Positions 24,605 to 33,754 of a stretch of DNA of 64,000 nt are shown piece after piece. Position 1 is the stretch's first letter; each line of letters starts with the position of its first letter. The position numbers and the translations under genes were made by a program. The stretch lies in NCBI GenBank assembly GCA_001768235.1, contig MENK01000008.1, positions 124,001 through 188,000 on the forward strand. The letters run 5' to 3'. The notes under the pieces were generated by a model. That model saw only the letters and a list, made by a program, of their open reading frames with translations. It did no database searches and had not been told where the DNA came from. The stretch comes from Bacteroidetes bacterium GWB2_32_14 (GTDB lineage: Bacteria; Bacteroidota; Bacteroidia; Bacteroidales; UBA12077).

Positions 24605-25669
24605 ATGGAAATTTATATAAAAGGTACAGGTATAATATCACCACAAAAAACCACTGATAATAGTGTTTTTCTTGATGAAATTGTTACACATGACAAAGAT
24701 GTTCTTTCATGCGTTGAACCTGCATATAAAGAATATATCAATCCTATCCAGTTGCGAAGGATGAGCCGTTTAATTAAAATGAGTATTTGTGCTTCGAAAA
24801 TTTGTTTAAAAGAAGCTGGTATTGAAAATCCCGGGGGAATAATTACAGGAACAGGTTTAGGCCTGGTTGAAGATACCGAGAAATTTCTGAACTCAGTTCT
24901 CGATTACAAAGAACAATTCCTCACTCCCACTTCATTTATCCAATCTACTCATAATACAATCAGTGGCCAGGTTGCCATTGCATTACAATGTTTTAACTAC
25001 AACAATACCTATTCGCATCGTGGATTTTCATTCGAAAGCGCATTACTCGATGCCATGTTGCTAATCAACGATAAGGATGCTGAAAATGTTCTCGTTGGCG
25101 GATTTGATGAAATAACAGAACAACACCACAGCATACTTAAAAAAACAAAATGGGTTAAAAAAGAAAAAGTAAACCACCTTGATTTATTAAATTACAAAAC
25201 CCCAGGAACAGTTGATGGTGAGGGAGTATCATTCTTTGCCCTTACGGGTAAAAGAGAAAGCGGAACGTATGCCCAGATAAAAAATATTTCCACGTTATAC
25301 AAACCTAAAGATTTTAAAGAGATTGAAAATCATATTAATAAATTTTTAGCCGATAACGGGATTTCTAAAAATGAACTTGATCTTGTAATCCTTGGCTTAA
25401 ACGGGAATAGTGATACCGATGGTATTTATTATCATTTAACCGATGCTTATTTTAATACCAATTACGCTTATTTTAAACACCTGTGTGGTGAATTCCATAC
25501 AGTCGGAGCATTTGCATTGTGGTTAGCAGCAAAATCTATAAAACATCAAGTTGTTCCTGAGATTGCCAAATTAAATAAGCAAAACTTTGTAAATAAACCA
25601 ATAAAAAATGTATTGGTTTATAATCATTTTAAAAATATAAACCACTCATTTTATTTGTTAAATCAATGA
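24605..25669 (+). CDS. Chain-length-factor-like ketosynthase homologue
   Basis: This 354-residue protein keeps the thiolase fold ('IIPQKTTDN'-like start, 'GGFDEIT', 'TVDGEGVSFFAL') but lacks the nucleophile Cys: the corresponding stretch reads 'YSHRGFSFESALLDA'. The His motifs are also absent. It is adjacent to the active ketosynthase at 23404 and very probably its non-catalytic partner setting chain length (ApeC/CLF type). It overlaps the next gene by 4 bases. Confidence 0.78.
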   Translation: MEIYIKGTGIISPQKTTDNSVFLDEIVTHDKDVLSCVEPAYKEYINPIQLRRMSRLIKMSICASKICLKEAGIENPGGIITGTGLGLVEDTEKFLNSVLDYKEQFLTPTSFIQSTHNTISGQVAIALQCFNYNNTYSHRGFSFESALLDAMLLINDKDAENVLVGGFDEITEQHHSILKKTKWVKKEKVNHLDLLNYKTPGTVDGEGVSFFALTGKRESGTYAQIKNISTLYKPKDFKEIENHINKFLADNGISKNELDLVILGLNGNSDTDGIYYHLTDAYFNTNYAYFKHLCGEFHTVGAFALWLAAKSIKHQVVPEIAKLNKQNFVNKPIKNVLVYNHFKNINHSFYLLNQ

Positions 25670-26427
25670 TAAAATTAAGAACTACAATCGTTCTTTACAT
25701 CATTGTTATCATCCTGGTATATCTCTTTCTTCCATGGAAAGGGATATTTTTTATTTTTATAACCCTGCTCCTGTTTACACATCTTGTTTACAGCGCATTA
25801 TCTATTTGCTCGAACCTTTATGTGAAATCCCGTTGTAAGGGAAACAATTCTGAAAAAAAAATTGCTTTAACCTTTGATGATGGGCCTGATGCAGAAATAA
25901 CATCTGAAATTCTCGGTTTACTTGATCAATATAATGCAAAGGCAACCTTTTTTTGTACTGGAAAAAGTATAGAAAAAAACAGAGAGTTATTAAAAGATAT
26001 TGATAAACGTGGCCATGCTATTGGAAATCACACTTACAGTCATTCTTACGGAAAAAATATGTTTTCCGCGAAAAGACTTAAAGATGATATTCAGAATAAC
26101 CAGGATTTAATTTATGAAACTATCGGGAAAAAAGTAAAACTATTCCGTCCTCCCTTTGGAGTAACAAATCCTCCTATTGCAAAAGCAATAAAGAATTTTA
26201 ATTTCATTGTAATTGGCTGGAGTTTGCGTTCGTTCGATACCATTCATAAACCTGAACAGGTTATTCAAAAAGTTATAAAAAAAGTTAAGCCGGGTGATAT
26301 TATATTATTCCACGATAACCGTTTGAACACGATTGAAATACTTAAAACAGTACTGGAATTCTTACAATCGAAAAATTACGGCATGGTTCGTGTTGATGAA
26401 CTTTTAAATATTGCTGCATATGAATAA
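25666..26427 (+). CDS. Polysaccharide deacetylase (NodB domain), membrane-anchored
   Basis: This 253-residue protein has two N-terminal hydrophobic segments (about 8-50), then the NodB domain: 'ALTFDDGPDAE' (metal-binding Asp), 'NHTYSHS' (metal His pair) and 'FRPPFGV'. The family removes N- or O-acyl groups from sugars with a divalent metal. Its presence between ketosynthase and LolA-like genes suggests it trims a lipid-linked intermediate or a surface glycan holding the pigment; the real substrate is unknown. Confidence 0.85.
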   Translation: MIKLRTTIVLYIIVIILVYLFLPWKGIFFIFITLLLFTHLVYSALSICSNLYVKSRCKGNNSEKKIALTFDDGPDAEITSEILGLLDQYNAKATFFCTGKSIEKNRELLKDIDKRGHAIGNHTYSHSYGKNMFSAKRLKDDIQNNQDLIYETIGKKVKLFRPPFGVTNPPIAKAIKNFNFIVIGWSLRSFDTIHKPEQVIQKVIKKVKPGDIILFHDNRLNTIEILKTVLEFLQSKNYGMVRVDELLNIAAYE

Positions 26428-27061
26428 GAAAATATTAATTCTAACCACCTGTTTTTTAGCTATATTTCTCAATGGAAATACACAGGAAACGGGATTTAAC
26501 CCAATTGACAATTCAACTGAATTTAAAAATAAAATCAACCTGTTAACCAGTAACACGCAGACTATACAGAGCGATTTTATACAAGAAAAACATCTCGGTT
26601 TTTTATCAGAAAATATACTGTCTAAAGGAAAATTCGCTTTCAAGAACCCGAATCTTTTGCGCTGGGAATATGCTGAACCTATTAATTACATTATCGTTTT
26701 TAATAAGAAGAGCATACTTATTAATGACGATGGCAAAGTCAGCTCATTCGATACCCGGTCGAATAAAATGTTCAGCGAAATAAACAACATGATGATTGGT
26801 ACCATTCAGGGTAGTTTATTTAATGATTCTGAAAGATTCAATGTAAAATACTATGAATCGGAAAAGCAGTATTTACTCGAATTAGAACCCAAAATGGCAG
26901 AAATGAAAAATATGCTTAAAACCATTAAAATATTTATAGATAAAAGCGACAATTCTGTTTCGAGCATTAAAATGGTTGAAACTTCTGACGATTATACAAA
27001 AATTGATTTTGTAAACAGGAAACTGAACCTGCCAATACATGATGAAAAATTTAAGTTATAG
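26420..27061 (+). CDS. LolA-like outer-membrane lipoprotein carrier protein
   Basis: This 213-residue periplasmic protein has a signal peptide and the LolA-like pattern 'TIQSDFIQEKHLGFLSENILSKGKFAFKNPNLLRWEY'. LolA family members shuttle lipids or lipoproteins; aryl-polyene loci contain such a gene (ApeL type), thought to carry the pigment lipid to the outer membrane. A TTG at 26411 extends the frame, but ATG at 26420 ('MNKKILI') gives a normal signal peptide and overlaps the preceding stop by 8 bases. Confidence 0.85.
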   Translation: MNKKILILTTCFLAIFLNGNTQETGFNPIDNSTEFKNKINLLTSNTQTIQSDFIQEKHLGFLSENILSKGKFAFKNPNLLRWEYAEPINYIIVFNKKSILINDDGKVSSFDTRSNKMFSEINNMMIGTIQGSLFNDSERFNVKYYESEKQYLLELEPKMAEMKNMLKTIKIFIDKSDNSVSSIKMVETSDDYTKIDFVNRKLNLPIHDEKFKL

Positions 27062-27146
27062 AAATAATATATAGCTTGTAATATCCAAACTTTTATCGAA
27101 CAAACTGAAAAGCAAGTTAAATTTTTTTTAAATAAATTTTAAATTA

Positions 27147-27161
27147 GTTGTAAATATCAAC
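27147..27161. promoter_or_regulatory. MarR-type operator upstream of the marR-family gene
   Basis: GTTGTAAATATCAAC is a palindrome of type GTTG-N7-CAAC. A matching copy occurs at 27660-27674 after the gene. It overlaps the expected -33 region of the promoter whose -7 box is TATATTTG at 27172-27179, so binding would block transcription. Confidence 0.55.
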
Positions 27162-27171
27162 CAATTAATTT

Positions 27172-27179
27172 TATATTTG
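27172..27179 (+). promoter_or_regulatory. -7 box for the MarR-family gene
   Basis: TATATTTG matches TAnnTTTG and lies 19 bases before the start codon at 27199. GTTG at 27147-27150, 21 bases upstream of it, can act as the -33 element and belongs to the palindrome. Confidence 0.55.
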
Positions 27180-27198
27180 CAAAGTAAATTATTTTATT

Positions 27199-27642
27199 AT
27201 GGAAGATAAATATTTATCAATTATGCAATTTAGTAAGCTGATGCGTGAAGTATTCAGGATTATTAAAAAGCGAATTGGTGAAACAAATGAAGATGATTTA
27301 AAAATTACACCTGAACAAATTGGCTTGTTACATGCAATAAGCATGACAGATGAAGATGTGATTCAAAAAGACATGGCAGAACTAATGGGAAAAGATAAAT
27401 CAGCCATTCTAAGGCTTATCGATTCCCTGGAAGAAAAAGAACTTATAAGGAGGGTTGTTGATAAAAATGACAGACGAAAAAACTATCTGATGGTAACAAA
27501 GCATGGTGACAGGGTTTTAAAAAATTACCTTGCTATTGTTTATGAAATAATGGATGAAATACAAGAAGGAATTTCTGAATCTGATATAGCAACATTCAAA
27601 AAAGTATTGGCCCGCGTTAAGCATAACGCTGAAAAACTTTAA
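27199..27642 (+). CDS. MarR-family transcriptional regulator
   Basis: This 147-residue protein has a winged-helix domain with the recognition region 'DMAELMGKDKSAILRLIDSLEEKELIRRVVDKNDRRKNYLMVT', typical of MarR. These dimers usually respond to phenolic ligands. Here both sides of the gene carry GTTG-N7-CAAC palindromes, so it probably represses itself and the RND efflux operon that follows. Aryl acids from the neighbouring pathway, such as 4-coumarate, are conceivable ligands (inference). Confidence 0.9.
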   Translation: MEDKYLSIMQFSKLMREVFRIIKKRIGETNEDDLKITPEQIGLLHAISMTDEDVIQKDMAELMGKDKSAILRLIDSLEEKELIRRVVDKNDRRKNYLMVTKHGDRVLKNYLAIVYEIMDEIQEGISESDIATFKKVLARVKHNAEKL

Positions 27643-27657
27643 TTTTTTTTACACTTT

Positions 27658-27676
27658 TAGTTGATATTAACAACTA
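27658..27676. promoter_or_regulatory. MarR-type operator upstream of the efflux operon
   Basis: TAGTTGATATTAACAACTA has perfect 6-base arms and the same GTTG-N7-CAAC core as the palindrome at 27147. It lies 123 bases before the TolC gene and supports control of that operon by the MarR-family protein. Confidence 0.55.
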
Positions 27677-27798
27677 TTGATATATTAAACTATTTTTAAA
27701 TAAAAAATAAGATAAAAACAAACGAATGAAATACTCTTTTTACCTATAAAATGAATAATAATATTCCAGATAAAACATAAAAATCAAATTATTTACGA

Positions 27799-29100
27799 AT
27801 GAAAAATCTTTTTAAAACAGTCTTAATTACTGTCTCTTGCTTGAGTGTTGTATCTCTGCAGGCGCAAGAACCATTGGTATTGTCATTAGACAGTGCCGTA
27901 AACTATGCCATTAATCATAATAAAACATTGATTAATTCAAAGTTTACAATAGATAAATCAAAGCAAAAAATTTTAGAAACCATTTCACAAGGATTACCCC
28001 AGATTAGTGCTTCAATTGATTATACAAATTATTTAGGAGCTGAAGCATCCTTACAAATGAGTGAACAGGCTCCTCCTATAACTATTGAGTTTAATCCTAC
28101 CAGCAATTTTAATGCAAGTATCAGCCAGTTAATCTTTAATGGAAGCTATTATGCAGGCATACAAATGTCGAAACTTGCAAAAACCATGGCCGAGCAAAGC
28201 TATATTAAAGACGAGATGAGCGTTAAAGAGCAAGTAATACAGGCCTATTACATAGTATTGGCAAGTGAACGGATTTTAAATATCATTAAGGAAAATAAAA
28301 CAAACGTGGAGTTGATTTACGAGAAAACAAAGCATCTGGCAAGTGCAGGCATAATTGAACAGGCCGATGAGAAAAAAATCTCTTTAATGGTATCAAGTGT
28401 GGATAACGCATTAAAATCAACAGAACGACAAGTTCAAATGGGTTATAGCTTGCTCCAATTACAATTGGGAATAGAAACTGGCCAGGATATAAAGCTTTCT
28501 ACTAACATCAACGAAATAGCTCAACGGTTCGCTATCCAGAGAGTATTGGAAGACCAATTCAATATTCAAAACAATCTCGACTATAAATTAGTTTCATTGC
28601 AGGGAGAAATGGCTAAAAAACAAATTACCCTGGCAAAAGCCGGCAATCTTCCTTCCCTGGTTGCCTTCTATTCATATACAGAAAAACTTAAAGAACCTTT
28701 ATTTGATATGACTCCAAAAAATGTACTTGGCTTAACACTGAGCATTCCAATTTTTTCAAGCGGTCAGAGGTATTCGCAATTGAACCAGGCAAAAATTGAT
28801 TATAAAATCAGCGAAAACACCAGGGAAATAGTAACCGAACAACTTTCAATTCAGGAGAAACAATTAAGATTTAACTATAACAATTTACTTGAACAGTTTA
28901 ACACTCAAAAGACAAATATCGAAATTGCCAAAGAAGTGCTTAACCACATGAACCTGAAATATCAGCAAGGCTTGGTTTCAAGCCTTGAATTAACAAGTGC
29001 CAATACCGATTATCTTACAGCAGAATCAAATTACACCAACATATTGCTTCAACTGCTAAATGCTGAATTATCGTTACGAAAAATAAACAATACTATTTAA
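27799..29100 (+). CDS. TolC-family outer-membrane efflux protein
   Basis: This 433-residue protein has a signal peptide ending 'SLQAQ' and two long helical repeats with the TolC-like pattern ('LDSAVNYAINHNKTL', 'YYIVLASERILNIIKENKTNVELIYEKTKHL', 'LNQAKIDYKISENTREIVTEQL'). It should form the outer-membrane channel of the tripartite pump encoded with the next two genes. A direct 10-base duplication (AATACTATTT) spans its stop codon. Confidence 0.9.
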   Translation: MKNLFKTVLITVSCLSVVSLQAQEPLVLSLDSAVNYAINHNKTLINSKFTIDKSKQKILETISQGLPQISASIDYTNYLGAEASLQMSEQAPPITIEFNPTSNFNASISQLIFNGSYYAGIQMSKLAKTMAEQSYIKDEMSVKEQVIQAYYIVLASERILNIIKENKTNVELIYEKTKHLASAGIIEQADEKKISLMVSSVDNALKSTERQVQMGYSLLQLQLGIETGQDIKLSTNINEIAQRFAIQRVLEDQFNIQNNLDYKLVSLQGEMAKKQITLAKAGNLPSLVAFYSYTEKLKEPLFDMTPKNVLGLTLSIPIFSSGQRYSQLNQAKIDYKISENTREIVTEQLSIQEKQLRFNYNNLLEQFNTQKTNIEIAKEVLNHMNLKYQQGLVSSLELTSANTDYLTAESNYTNILLQLLNAELSLRKINNTI

Positions 29101-29113
29101 TACTATTTAAAAT

Positions 29114-30169
29114 ATGAACACAAAAAGAATTTTGACTATATCGATTGTAGCAGGAATATTAGCCTTAGGAACATCTTGCACAAGTAAAAATGATAAAACT
29201 GAAACAACTCAGCAATCTGAAATAAAACAATCAGTACCTGTAAAAACAACAATAGTAAAAAAAGAACCAATAGAGCGTGCCATTGATTATACGGTTACTT
29301 TAATCCCTTTTGAAGAAGTGCATTTAGCACCTTCAACACCCGGAAGAATTGAAAAAATAAATGTTGAAATCAGTGACCAGGTAAGTAAAGGGCAAGTTGT
29401 TGCACTAATGGACAGAACCAACCTTGAACAAGCAAGGATAAATTTATTAAAACTAGAAACAGATTATAAACGATTGGATACACTTATGAAAACAAAAAGT
29501 ATTGCTGAACAGCAGTACGATCAGATAAAATCTGCATACGAGATGGCCAGATCCAGTTACCAGTTTCTTCTTGAAAATACCCGGTTAAAAGCACCTTTTT
29601 CTGGTGTTATATCAGGTAAATATTTCGAAGACGGGGAAATATATTCAGGAGTTCCTAACACAACAGCAGGTAAAGCAGCCATAGTCTCCATTGTACAAAT
29701 TAATCAGCTTAAAGCTCTTATTGGGATATCTTCAAACTATTTTCCCTTGATAAATATTGGTATGAAAGCTGATGTAAAATCTGAAATATATCCCGATTTA
29801 TCGTTTAAAGGAGAAGTTTACAGGGTTTATCCAACGATAGATAATGCTACAAAAACTTTTACTGTAGAAGTAAAGGTTCAAAATGACAATTTGAAATTAC
29901 GCCCCGGGATGTTTTCAAAAGTTCAACTGAACCTGGGAAAAGGGCAGGCAATACTTGTTCCAACAATTGCTTTAATTAAGCAAACCGGTACCAATGACAT
30001 GTATGTTTTTCTAAATAAAAATAATATGGCAGTTAAACAACTTGTTAAAATGGGCCGTATTATCGATGACAATACTGAAATTCTGGAAGGTATTCGCGAA
30101 GGTGATGAGATTATAGTCGTAGGGCAAAATAAACTTGAAAACCAAACCCCTATAACTGTTATTAAATAG
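29114..30169 (+). CDS. RND efflux periplasmic adaptor (HlyD/MFP family), lipoprotein
   Basis: This 351-residue protein has a lipoprotein signal ('LALGTSC', Cys about 23), a biotinyl-lipoyl-like segment ('VHLAPSTPGRIEKINVEISDQVSKGQVVALMDR') and an alpha-hairpin with the barrel 'LKAPFSGVISGKYFEDGEIYSGVP'. It bridges the inner-membrane RND pump and the TolC channel. Thirteen bases separate it from the upstream gene. Confidence 0.9.
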   Translation: MNTKRILTISIVAGILALGTSCTSKNDKTETTQQSEIKQSVPVKTTIVKKEPIERAIDYTVTLIPFEEVHLAPSTPGRIEKINVEISDQVSKGQVVALMDRTNLEQARINLLKLETDYKRLDTLMKTKSIAEQQYDQIKSAYEMARSSYQFLLENTRLKAPFSGVISGKYFEDGEIYSGVPNTTAGKAAIVSIVQINQLKALIGISSNYFPLINIGMKADVKSEIYPDLSFKGEVYRVYPTIDNATKTFTVEVKVQNDNLKLRPGMFSKVQLNLGKGQAILVPTIALIKQTGTNDMYVFLNKNNMAVKQLVKMGRIIDDNTEILEGIREGDEIIVVGQNKLENQTPITVIK

Positions 30170-30213
30170 CATACATGCAATGTTAGAAAATTAATTGATT
30201 AAAAAACAAAATT

Positions 30214-33200
30214 ATGAGTCTATATAGCACCGCAGTTAAAAAACCCGTAAGTACCATCATGATTTTCATCGGGGTGGTGATTTTGGGGTTATATTCATAT
30301 TTTCAGTTACCCGTGGATTTTTTCCCCAAGATGGATCCACCCTATATTTCTGTCATAACATTCTATTCAGGAGCTAATGCAGCCGATGTGGAACAAAACA
30401 TCACCCGAAAACTGGAAGATAGCTTTGGATCACTTACCAACCTTAAAAACATGACATCCACATCAAAAGATAACATATCTGTTGTAATGTTAGAATTTGA
30501 GTGGGGAGCCAACTTAGATGAGGCAACAAATGAAGTAAGGGATGCCGTGGGTTTGGCAGAACGAAGTTTGCCCGACGAAGTGGAAAGTCCGACTATTTTT
30601 AAGATAAGTACCAGCATGATACCCGTTTTGATGTTTTCAATCACTTCGGATGAAAGCTATGCCGGGATTAAAGATATTCTGGATGACAGACTGATTCAAC
30701 CATTAAACCGCATCGAGGGTGTTGGAAACATAATTCAAATGGGAGCTCCGACAAGAGCCATTATGGTTGATGTTGATCCCCGGAAATTAGATGCTTATAA
30801 CTTAACCGTTGAGCAGATTTCAGGAATTCTGACAGCCAATAACCTGAATTTACCTTCGGGGAATCTCGAGATGGGCAAATCGGATTTAGCACTCAGGCTC
30901 CAGGGAGAATTTGAAAATAGCGATGTTGTTAAAAATATAATCATTAGCAATTTCAATGGAAAAACGGTTTACCTTAAAGATGTTGCAACCGTTCACGACG
31001 GGCTGAAAGATGTTAAATCATACGAACGATCCAATGGAGAAAAAAGTGTTCGTGTTATGATTCAAAAGCAATCGGATGCAAATACGGTTACTGTTGCTAA
31101 TAAAGTAAAGGAAAGCCTCGTTGATATTAAGAAAACTCTTCCCCCGGATATAAAAATCGAAACCCTCTTTGATACATCAATTAATACTACTGAATCAATA
31201 AATAATCTTTCAGAAACATTAATTTATGCCTTAATATTTGTTGTAGTTGTCGTGCTCTTTTTCTTAGGCCGCTGGCGGGCAACTTTTATTGTATCGCTAT
31301 CTATACCTATTTCGCTTATCGCCGGGTTTATCTATATGTATTTATCTGGTGGAACCATCAATCTTATTACCCTTTCATCTCTTTCAATAGCAATAGGTAT
31401 GGTTGTTGATGACTCTATTGTTGTACTCGAAAACATAACTAAAAAGTTAGAGCGGGGTGGTTTTGCACGCGAATCAGCTATTTATGGTACAAATGAAGTA
31501 AGCTTGGCTGTTATTGCATCTACGCTTACTATTGTTGCTGTATTTCTCCCATTAACCATGCTCGGTGGAATGACCGGCATTCTCTTTAAACCACTGGGTT
31601 GGGTTGTTACTATTACAATTGCTACATCTGTAATTGTTTCATTGACACTTGTGCCCATGTTAGCTTCTAAAATTTTAAGAACCAAAAGCCCAGATAAGAA
31701 AACCATAGGAGGTAAAATTTACTGGTTTTCACAAGATTTACTTGAAAAAATGGACAATATTTATGAGAAATCTCTTTCGTGGGCAGTTGGAAATCGATGG
31801 ACTGTTATTATTATAGCAACTGTAATATTTATATCATCCTTGTTCCTTATTAATGTCGTTGGTACAGAATTTATGCCGGCTTCGGATAACGACCAAATAT
31901 CAGCACAGGTAAAACTGGCACAAGGTACCAAACTTGACGAAACAATATTAACAGCTCAATATCTTGATTCTGTTTTTATAAATAAATATCCTGAAATTGA
32001 AATTATTTCTACCAGCGCGGGTTCCGGTGATGAAAACAGTTTGGCTGCCATTTTCTCGGAAACAGGTAACTATATTATTAATTATACCTTTAAAATGAAG
32101 CCACGAGATGAACGTGAGAAAGATATTTTTCAGATTGCCAACGAAATGCGAAAAGATATCGAAGTACGGCCTGAAATAGAAAAATACTATGTTGATGCCG
32201 GTAGTTCACGCTCTTCCGGTGGAATGGGCATGGGCGGTGGAAGCGTTCTGGAAGTAAAAGTATTCGGAAATGATTTTGATGAAACCAACATTCTTTCAGA
32301 AAAAATTGCCCAGGCATTAAATAATATTGAAGGAACCAAAGATGTTATAGTTAGTCGCGACAGAGAAAAGACCGAACTTCAATTAATTCTGGATAACGAA
32401 AAAATGACTTCTTTTGGTTTAAATACAGCAACAGTTGCAACGGCTATCCGAAATCGTATTAACGGTGTTACAGCTACAAAATATAAAGAAGACGGAAACG
32501 AATATGATGTAATAGTTCGTTACGACGAAAAATTCAGACAATCGACCGAAGATATTGAAAATATTAGCATTACAACGCCTCAAGGTAAAATAATTAAACT
32601 GGGTGAGATTACAAAACTCAAAAGCTTTTACTCGCCACCGAATATTGAAAGAGAAAACAAAGTGCGTGTAGTTACTGTGTCATCAGCTCTTTCAGGTTCA
32701 GATTTGGGTACTGTAAAAGCATCTCTTGAAGAAGAAATAGCAAAAATGGATATACCAAATAGTGTTTCTATAGAGTTTGGTGGTAGTGTAGAAGATATGC
32801 AAGAATCTTTTGGAAGTTTAATCATGCTCATATTACTATCTCTTGTTTTAGTTTATATTGTTATGGCTTCGCAATTTGAATCGCTGACAGAACCATTTAT
32901 AATCATGTTTTCAATTCCTTTTGCACTAACTGGTGTATTAATTACTCTGTACATATTTAATTCCACGATTAATATCATTTCATTAATCGGGATAGTGATG
33001 CTTATTGGTATCGTGGTTAAAAATGGTATTGTGCTGGTTGACTATACAAACCTGCTGGCAGATAAAGGTTATTCATTAAAACAAGCAGTTATTGCAGCAG
33101 GCCGTTCCAGATTAAGGCCAGTACTTATGACTTCCTTAACTACAATCCTTGCAATGATCCCCATGATAGCAAGTACAGGTAGTGGCTCTGAAATGTGGAA

Positions 33201-33333
33201 ACCTATGGGAATTGCTATTTTTGGAGGATTAACTTTCTCTACTTTGGTTACATTACTATTAATTCCTACCATTTATACAATTTTTGGTGTTGGTAAAATA
33301 AACAGAGCAAGAAAAAAAGCTTTAAATAATTAA
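30214..33333 (+). CDS. RND efflux pump inner-membrane subunit (HAE1 family)
   Basis: This 1039-residue protein has the two-fold RND layout with 12 membrane helices. It carries 'LPVDFFPKMDPP' near the N-terminus, 'SLSIAIGMVVDDSIVVLENI' with the proton-relay Asp pair, and the second-half 'GIVVKNGIVLVDYTN'. It is the proton-driven transporter of the TolC/adaptor set and a likely exporter of pigment precursors or toxic phenolic acids; the substrate cannot be read from sequence. Confidence 0.93.
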   Translation: MSLYSTAVKKPVSTIMIFIGVVILGLYSYFQLPVDFFPKMDPPYISVITFYSGANAADVEQNITRKLEDSFGSLTNLKNMTSTSKDNISVVMLEFEWGANLDEATNEVRDAVGLAERSLPDEVESPTIFKISTSMIPVLMFSITSDESYAGIKDILDDRLIQPLNRIEGVGNIIQMGAPTRAIMVDVDPRKLDAYNLTVEQISGILTANNLNLPSGNLEMGKSDLALRLQGEFENSDVVKNIIISNFNGKTVYLKDVATVHDGLKDVKSYERSNGEKSVRVMIQKQSDANTVTVANKVKESLVDIKKTLPPDIKIETLFDTSINTTESINNLSETLIYALIFVVVVVLFFLGRWRATFIVSLSIPISLIAGFIYMYLSGGTINLITLSSLSIAIGMVVDDSIVVLENITKKLERGGFARESAIYGTNEVSLAVIASTLTIVAVFLPLTMLGGMTGILFKPLGWVVTITIATSVIVSLTLVPMLASKILRTKSPDKKTIGGKIYWFSQDLLEKMDNIYEKSLSWAVGNRWTVIIIATVIFISSLFLINVVGTEFMPASDNDQISAQVKLAQGTKLDETILTAQYLDSVFINKYPEIEIISTSAGSGDENSLAAIFSETGNYIINYTFKMKPRDEREKDIFQIANEMRKDIEVRPEIEKYYVDAGSSRSSGGMGMGGGSVLEVKVFGNDFDETNILSEKIAQALNNIEGTKDVIVSRDREKTELQLILDNEKMTSFGLNTATVATAIRNRINGVTATKYKEDGNEYDVIVRYDEKFRQSTEDIENISITTPQGKIIKLGEITKLKSFYSPPNIERENKVRVVTVSSALSGSDLGTVKASLEEEIAKMDIPNSVSIEFGGSVEDMQESFGSLIMLILLSLVLVYIVMASQFESLTEPFIIMFSIPFALTGVLITLYIFNSTINIISLIGIVMLIGIVVKNGIVLVDYTNLLADKGYSLKQAVIAAGRSRLRPVLMTSLTTILAMIPMIASTGSGSEMWKPMGIAIFGGLTFSTLVTLLLIPTIYTIFGVGKINRARKKALNN

Positions 33334-33348
33334 ATTAAAACATATCAA

Positions 33349-33642
33349 ATGAAAGCAGTATTTATTTCATATAATCAATCACTAACCGAAATGGTTCAGC
33401 TTACTTTAGACAACCTTGCTATTAAAGGATATACTCAATGGACAGATATAAAGGGTTGTGGAACCGATAAAGGTGAACCACACGAAGGTTCACATACCTG
33501 GCCCGAATTGAATAATGCACATTTAACCATTATTGAAGACGAAAAAGTAACTCGTTTACTTGAACGGTTAAATGCATTAAACACAGAAGTCGAGAAACAG
33601 GGTTTAAGGGCATTTGTGTGGAATATTGAAAATACAATATAG
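33349..33642 (+). CDS. Small PII-like protein downstream of the RND pump
   Basis: This 97-residue protein has the ferredoxin-like pattern of PII/CutA-type folds ('MKAVFISYNQSLTEMVQLTLDNL...GYTQWTDIKGCG', 'HTWPELNNAHLTIIEDEKV', 'GLRAFVWNIE'). Similar short proteins often follow RND operons in this phylum and may sense a small ligand; no nucleotide-binding T-loop of a classical PII is visible. It lies 15 bases after the pump gene. Confidence 0.6.
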   Translation: MKAVFISYNQSLTEMVQLTLDNLAIKGYTQWTDIKGCGTDKGEPHEGSHTWPELNNAHLTIIEDEKVTRLLERLNALNTEVEKQGLRAFVWNIENTI

Positions 33643-33691
33643 ACACCTGATTCAACCCAATTGTTTAAATATCTTACAATTTCATAAATAA

Positions 33692-33731
33692 ACTTAATCA
33701 CGATTGGAATAAACTTCGATCGTGATTAAGT
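33692..33731. promoter_or_regulatory. 13-base inverted repeat before the TetR-family gene
   Basis: ACTTAATCACGAT (33692-33704) and ATCGTGATTAAGT (33719-33731) are perfect complements around a 14-base loop. The TetR-family gene starts 23 bases later. There is no downstream T run, so an operator is more likely than an intrinsic terminator, though a role as a stem-loop cannot be excluded. Confidence 0.5.
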
Positions 33732-33754
33732 AAAATTACTAAAGAAAGAAAGAA

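Noticed and set aside
22487-25669. Frameshifted ketosynthase pseudogenes as an explanation for the half-length and nucleophile-less proteins
   Set aside because: Both frames are intact, tightly spaced with active partners and follow the KS/CLF pattern; decay would have left stop codons.
29091-29110. Direct repeat AATACTATTT at the TolC stop codon
   Set aside because: Only two short copies; most likely chance slippage without function.
32090-32317. Minus-strand open frame within the RND pump gene
   Set aside because: A shadow of the real gene, with atypical composition and no supporting features.
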